Shown here: piece by piece, positions 56,371-59,823 of the stretch
Numbering within the stretch: the stretch's first letter is position 1
How the letters are laid out: each line of letters starts with the position of its first letter
Assembly: GCA_049587715.1 (NCBI GenBank)
Contig: JBAVEL010000116.1
Coordinates: 1 to 59,823 of the forward strand
DNA length: 59,823 nucleotides
Direction of reading: 5' to 3'
Source: JBAVEL01 sp049587715
Lineage (GTDB): Bacteria > Bacteroidota > Ignavibacteria > UBA10030 > UBA6906
The notes under the pieces: generated by a model
The model's input: only the letters and a program-made list of their open reading frames with translations
What the model was told of the DNA's origin: nothing
Database searches by the model: none
Made by a program: the position numbers and the translations under genes

Positions 56371-57089
56371 CGAACGGGGGAGAGGGCAATCACCGCAGCC
56401 ATCCGTCCGGCGCGCGGCCCGTCCCTCCGGTATGAGCACAGGAGATCGGGCCGGCAGATGGTGCACAGAGGAGAGATCTCGATCCGGTCCGGCGGTACTC
56501 CCGCCCCGAGGAGCACCGCCGCGTTGGCCCCTTTGAGGTCCAGAAAGTGCCGTCCCCCCCGTTCCCTGCGGAACGCCGGCTCGAACCGTTCCGCAACCTC
56601 CCCCCCCACCTCGTAGCAGCAGGCGCCCGCCGAAGGGCCGATGAAGACCGCGAGATCCCCGCATTGCGTCCCGAACCACTCCTGCATCATCCGCACGGCC
56701 GCACGCGTCACGCCCGCATCCGTCCCCCGCCACCCCGCATGAACAGCTCCCACGGCGGGGGTCCGCGGATCATAGAAGAGGACCGGCACACAGTCCGCCG
56801 CCCGGACCACCAGAGGGAGCCCCCTCCCGAGGGTCACCAGTGCGTCGCAGGCCGGATAGGTTCCGCCCTGGGCCACCAGGCGCACCCGCGAGCCGTGGAC
56901 CTGCTGCATGAGGGCGGCACCCTCCGGATCCAGGCCGAGGGCGGAGAGCACCGTCCGGTGTTCCGCCCCATCCGGATCAGGCGGGATCCCCCCCCCGGAG
57001 GATCCCCCCGTCATCCTGCCGCTCATGCCGGCCCGGACACCGGCCGAGGAGTCCAGGAGGGCAGACCGGAAGATCGGCGGCTCACACAC
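56367..57089 (-). CDS. pgeF: Laccase-domain protein, PgeF/YfiH family
   Basis: A 240-residue protein with the metal-binding residues of the YfiH/PgeF family: His of MQQVHGSRV, Cys in ADCVPVLFYDP and His in GAVHAGWRGT. GPSAGACCYEVG and CTICRPDLLCSYRRDG near the end are also typical. Reported activities include purine nucleoside phosphorolysis, and in E. coli PgeF removes mis-incorporated L-Ser from peptidoglycan precursors. GTG 57089 overlaps the kinase stop by 8 bp and lets the protein begin at EPPIFRS as in homologues; an internal ATG at 57026 would cut into the domain. Confidence 0.9.
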   Translation of the reverse strand: MCEPPIFRSALLDSSAGVRAGMSGRMTGGSSGGGIPPDPDGAEHRTVLSALGLDPEGAALMQQVHGSRVRLVAQGGTYPACDALVTLGRGLPLVVRAADCVPVLFYDPRTPAVGAVHAGWRGTDAGVTRAAVRMMQEWFGTQCGDLAVFIGPSAGACCYEVGGEVAERFEPAFRRERGGRHFLDLKGANAAVLLGAGVPPDRIEISPLCTICRPDLLCSYRRDGPRAGRMAAVIALSPVR

Positions 57090-59823
57090 CGGGGGAGGCA
57101 CCCGGGAGGGTGATGGAGGCGAGCATTCCGCCGCCTGGGGGGTTTTCCAGGAGGATTGTTCCGTGCAGGTCGTCCACCGTCCGCTTGACGATCGCAAGCC
57201 CCAGACCCATCCCGTCGGTCTTTGTGGAGAAATTCGGCTCGAAGAGCTTCGCCCGCGCCTCGGGGGACATGCCGGGCCCGGAGTCCCGGATGCGGATGCA
57301 CACGCCGTCCGCTTCCCGATCCGTGGAGACCGTCATGCGGCCGGCGTTGTTCATCGCCTGTATTCCGTTCCGGATGATGTTGATGAAGGCGCGGCGGAGT
57401 TCCTCGGGATCCGCTTCCACGGGGGGGAGCCCCTCCGCCAGACGGAGATCGAACAAGACCTCTCCCTCCTGCTCGAAGAGGTGCACCGAGGCCTTCAGCG
57501 CTTCGTTGACATCGCAGAGCCCCGGGCGCCGCGCGGGCATCCGGGCGAAGTGCGAGAACTCCGAGGCGATCCTGCCGAGCGCCTCGATCTGCCCGATCAT
57601 AAGATCGCTCACCTCCTCCAGCACCCGGGCGAAATCCGCAGCCCCGTCCCGGTACACCTGGCGGAGGTGCTGCACCGAGAGCTTCATGGGGGTGAGAGGG
57701 TTCTTGATCTCATGCGCCACCTGCCTGGCCATCTCCTTCCAGGCCAGCTCCCTCTCGGCCCGCCGGAGCTCCTCCCTGCCCCGTTTCAGCTCCCTCGTCA
57801 TCGTCTCGAAGGATTCCGCCAGCTCGCCGATCTCCGCCTCCTTCCGCGGGATATCCATACGGATATCCAGGTTCCCCCCGGCCACGGCACGGGTCGCCAG
57901 GGTAAGGCGGCGGATCGGAGAGGCGATCCGGTTCGCAAATGTCGTGGCAATCCCCACGGTGGCAAGCACCACAAGGCCGTACACGCCGAACAGCAGGGCG
58001 TGCTGCTGCGAGACTTCCCGGTCGATTTCCTCCTGGCGGTACAGCGTGGGAACGGACACCACCCCCAGGAGGCGGTTCCCCGGCCCCGCCAGCGGAGCGT
58101 ATCCCACCGCATAGCGGAACATCCCCGCTTGCTCGGTCTCCAGGTGGAAGCGGCGTCCCTCAATCACAATGGCGTTGTAGGCGCTTCCCGGCATGCGGGT
58201 ATCCAGGATCCCCGTGGCATAGAGCTCGGGGCGGCTTCCCGCCAGCAGACGCCCGCCGGTGAAGACACCGAAATCCGTCCCCAGTTCTCCGGCCATCTTC
58301 TCGGCGAGCGGTCCCGAGATGCGGCTTTCCAGCGGGGGAAGTTCCTCCTCCCCCGGCGGGACGAGCCAGGAAGCAATGACCGCCGCCTCCCGCTGGAGGC
58401 GGTCCGCCATGGCCTCGAGGGAGCGATCCCGGACGGCGGCGCGCCCGTGGATCGCCAGGATGACCACCGGCACGAGCGCCGTGAAGAGCAGGGCCCCGAG
58501 AAGCCTGTCCCGGAATGAGAGGCGGTAGGGGATGCGCGCCAGATGCCGCCACACAAGCCACCCCGCCAGAAGGAGAAGGACGGCCATCAGGTAATAGACC
58601 GCCGTCCGGACCACGCCGAACAGTGTCCACCCGCAGCCGGAGGCCGCCATGCTCAGGACAAGAACCTGGTCGCGCGACTCGGGGCGCCTCAGATAGAGGG
58701 TCTCGCGGGGATCCCCCCCCACGGTTTCCGTCCTCCACACGGAGCCCTCCGGCGAGGCATCCAGCTCCCGGGGGAGCCCCTCAGGAAGAACCCGGCGGAG
58801 GGACAGCGCGGGGTCGTCGGTGGCAAACAGCCGCCCCTCGCGGAACTCCGAGACCGTGACGGTTCGGGAAACGGGCTCCAGGTCCCGACCGGCCACGCTC
58901 CGGAGCACGGCGGGAACATCCCCGCGGAACAGAGACCTCTGGCCGGCGGCAACCACCACCACGCCCCACCCCACGAGCCCCCCGGCCGCACCCCTGATCG
59001 GCACGCACCCCGAGTAGAGCCGGGCCGCCCCGATACCCGCACCGATCTCGTGGATGCGGACGGGTTCCGGTTGCGGGGGAACACGGGCCAGCAGGGGGTG
59101 GTCCCGGAAGTACCCTTCCGGTCCGAGGGCGAAGGAGCTGAGCACGGCCCCGTCCGGGTCCCGGACCAGAAACCGGCAGTCGTATCCCTCACTCCCCGCC
59201 ACGCTTTTCGCCCACCGGGAGAAGGCGAGCTGGGTGATCTCCCCCGCTCTCCCCTGCTCAAGAATCCGGACGGCATCCTCCTCGCCGAACCGGCGGAGGG
59301 CTTCGGTCACAACCGAAGAAAGCCAGCCGTCCACCGGACGCGTCAGCTTGACGGCAAGGAGTTCCACCCGGTCCCGGTCCCGCTGGATCCCGTGCCGTTC
59401 AAGGAGCGGATAGAGAAAGAGACCCGAGAGGCCGAGCGCCAGCAGGAAGCGGCCGGGTGTGGCGAGCGGGCGCCGGGCCCGCCCCTGGGTGTGAAGGCGC
59501 AGGGTGAACAGGAGCACCGCGCATCCGAACAGAATCCGGTAGGCGGTGCTCATCAGGGGCTCCGACCCGGCGAGGTCGAACGCACCCCCCGTCAGCACAA
59601 AGAGCGGAAGGGCGGTGAGCCACTCCCTTCGGGTGCGGGGGCCCCCCCGCACCCCTCCCGAGAGCAGCGTGACGATGTACGAGGCGAGCCCCGCACAGAC
59701 AACGAAGAGGCAGAAGCTCAGGGCACACAGGTTCACCGCCATGACGGCAAGCGCAAAGGAGGGAACCACGGCCGCCGGATCGGTGTACGAGAGGGTCGAA
59801 TCGAAGACCGCGCTCCGGATGGC
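57082..59823 (-). CDS. NtrY-like sensor histidine kinase (5' end beyond the window)
   Basis: The frame is open to the window edge, so the start lies outside; 913 residues are visible. Several N-terminal membrane helices are followed by a large extracytoplasmic sensor, a helix pair near 425-485, a second sensor and another helix. A HAMP domain follows (SPIRRLTLATRAVAGGNLDI), then a HisKA domain with the phospho-acceptor His in ARQVAHEIKNPLTPMK. The ATPase has NIIRNGIQAM, DSGPGM and FSTKTDGMGLGLAIVKR. The catalytic core resembles NtrY-type kinases. No response regulator gene is seen inside the window; one may lie upstream of the edge. Confidence 0.9.
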   Translation of the reverse strand, partial: AIRSAVFDSTLSYTDPAAVVPSFALAVMAVNLCALSFCLFVVCAGLASYIVTLLSGGVRGGPRTRREWLTALPLFVLTGGAFDLAGSEPLMSTAYRILFGCAVLLFTLRLHTQGRARRPLATPGRFLLALGLSGLFLYPLLERHGIQRDRDRVELLAVKLTRPVDGWLSSVVTEALRRFGEEDAVRILEQGRAGEITQLAFSRWAKSVAGSEGYDCRFLVRDPDGAVLSSFALGPEGYFRDHPLLARVPPQPEPVRIHEIGAGIGAARLYSGCVPIRGAAGGLVGWGVVVVAAGQRSLFRGDVPAVLRSVAGRDLEPVSRTVTVSEFREGRLFATDDPALSLRRVLPEGLPRELDASPEGSVWRTETVGGDPRETLYLRRPESRDQVLVLSMAASGCGWTLFGVVRTAVYYLMAVLLLLAGWLVWRHLARIPYRLSFRDRLLGALLFTALVPVVILAIHGRAAVRDRSLEAMADRLQREAAVIASWLVPPGEEELPPLESRISGPLAEKMAGELGTDFGVFTGGRLLAGSRPELYATGILDTRMPGSAYNAIVIEGRRFHLETEQAGMFRYAVGYAPLAGPGNRLLGVVSVPTLYRQEEIDREVSQQHALLFGVYGLVVLATVGIATTFANRIASPIRRLTLATRAVAGGNLDIRMDIPRKEAEIGELAESFETMTRELKRGREELRRAERELAWKEMARQVAHEIKNPLTPMKLSVQHLRQVYRDGAADFARVLEEVSDLMIGQIEALGRIASEFSHFARMPARRPGLCDVNEALKASVHLFEQEGEVLFDLRLAEGLPPVEADPEELRRAFINIIRNGIQAMNNAGRMTVSTDREADGVCIRIRDSGPGMSPEARAKLFEPNFSTKTDGMGLGLAIVKRTVDDLHGTILLENPPGGGMLASITLPGASPGV

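Noticed and set aside
1..59823. CRISPR array, insertion sequence, integrase, prophage or restriction system
   Set aside because: No regularly spaced repeats, no transposase-like or integrase-like protein and no flanking repeats were seen on either strand.

Overview
This is a dense, GC-rich bacterial chromosome segment. It carries 58 protein-coding genes, one tRNA gene and a set of short intergenic control sites. No insertion sequence, prophage, integrase or CRISPR array was seen. The primary sigma factor is the short form that lacks region 1.1 and starts like those of the Bacteroidetes/Chlorobi/Gemmatimonadetes (FCB) relatives. One exported protein ends in a sorting-tail-like domain (YPNPFN..., GxYF.R...) typical of that group. 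Together with the very high GC content and G/C-ending codons, this suggests an uncultured GC-rich member or neighbour of the FCB superphylum. The exact phylum cannot be read from this window, and no 16S gene is present.

Layout. (1) 65-5712, plus strand: a phosphoesterase, a Cache/PAS/CBS/DUF294 sensor, a DUF485 protein and an ActP-like acetate symporter. (2) 5753-19445, minus strand, a long co-directional run: proline dehydrogenase, OPT peptide transporter, a PqqD-like protein and a PepD dipeptidase (a peptide/proline use block); then a lipoprotein, a DUF2723 membrane glycosyltransferase-like protein, an unknown exported protein, a MacA adaptor with a FtsX/MacB-type permease, UvrB and ComF. 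(3) 19449-23420, minus: parA-parB-ridA-DUF5683-spmA-spmB. (4) 23458-28078, minus: phoU and the pstSCAB phosphate transporter, the latter preceded by a three-unit 11-bp Pho-box-like repeat. (5) 28270-29874, minus: def-fmt. Facing it is a LamG lipoprotein gene that converges on NlpC/P60, rpoD and deoB. (6) 33894-36206, minus: a membrane GAF/degenerate-GGDEF protein with a tiny zinc-ribbon protein. (7) 36235-42635, minus: psd-pssA-purS-purQ-tatA-tatA2-sucD-ndk-nudix-namZ, a long housekeeping run. (8) 42656-51356: a class V aminotransferase, an RtcB/archease/thioredoxin-TPR operon, a metallo-hydrolase and CotH protein pair, and an unknown 509-residue protein coupled to an SDR. (9) 51353-59823: tRNA-Phe, acyl-CoA dehydrogenase, a second SDR, glmS, a PgeF-like laccase-domain protein and an NtrY-like histidine kinase cut by the window edge.

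Control signals. By eye, thirteen intergenic regions carry a TTG-type -35 box followed 17-18 bp later by a TA---T -10 box, most often TATATT, TATCTT or TATGTT. They sit upstream of almost every inferred operon and help to fix start codons, for example for the first gene and for the GAF protein. Many genes are coupled through ATGA or GTGA overlaps.

The least conventional content is the orphan PqqD-like protein in a peptide-use operon, the uncharacterised 509-residue protein coupled to an SDR, the RNA ligase-archease-thioredoxin/TPR operon, the GAF protein whose GGDEF signature reads DDDSI, and the clear Pho-box array. I found no convincing wholly new multi-gene system.
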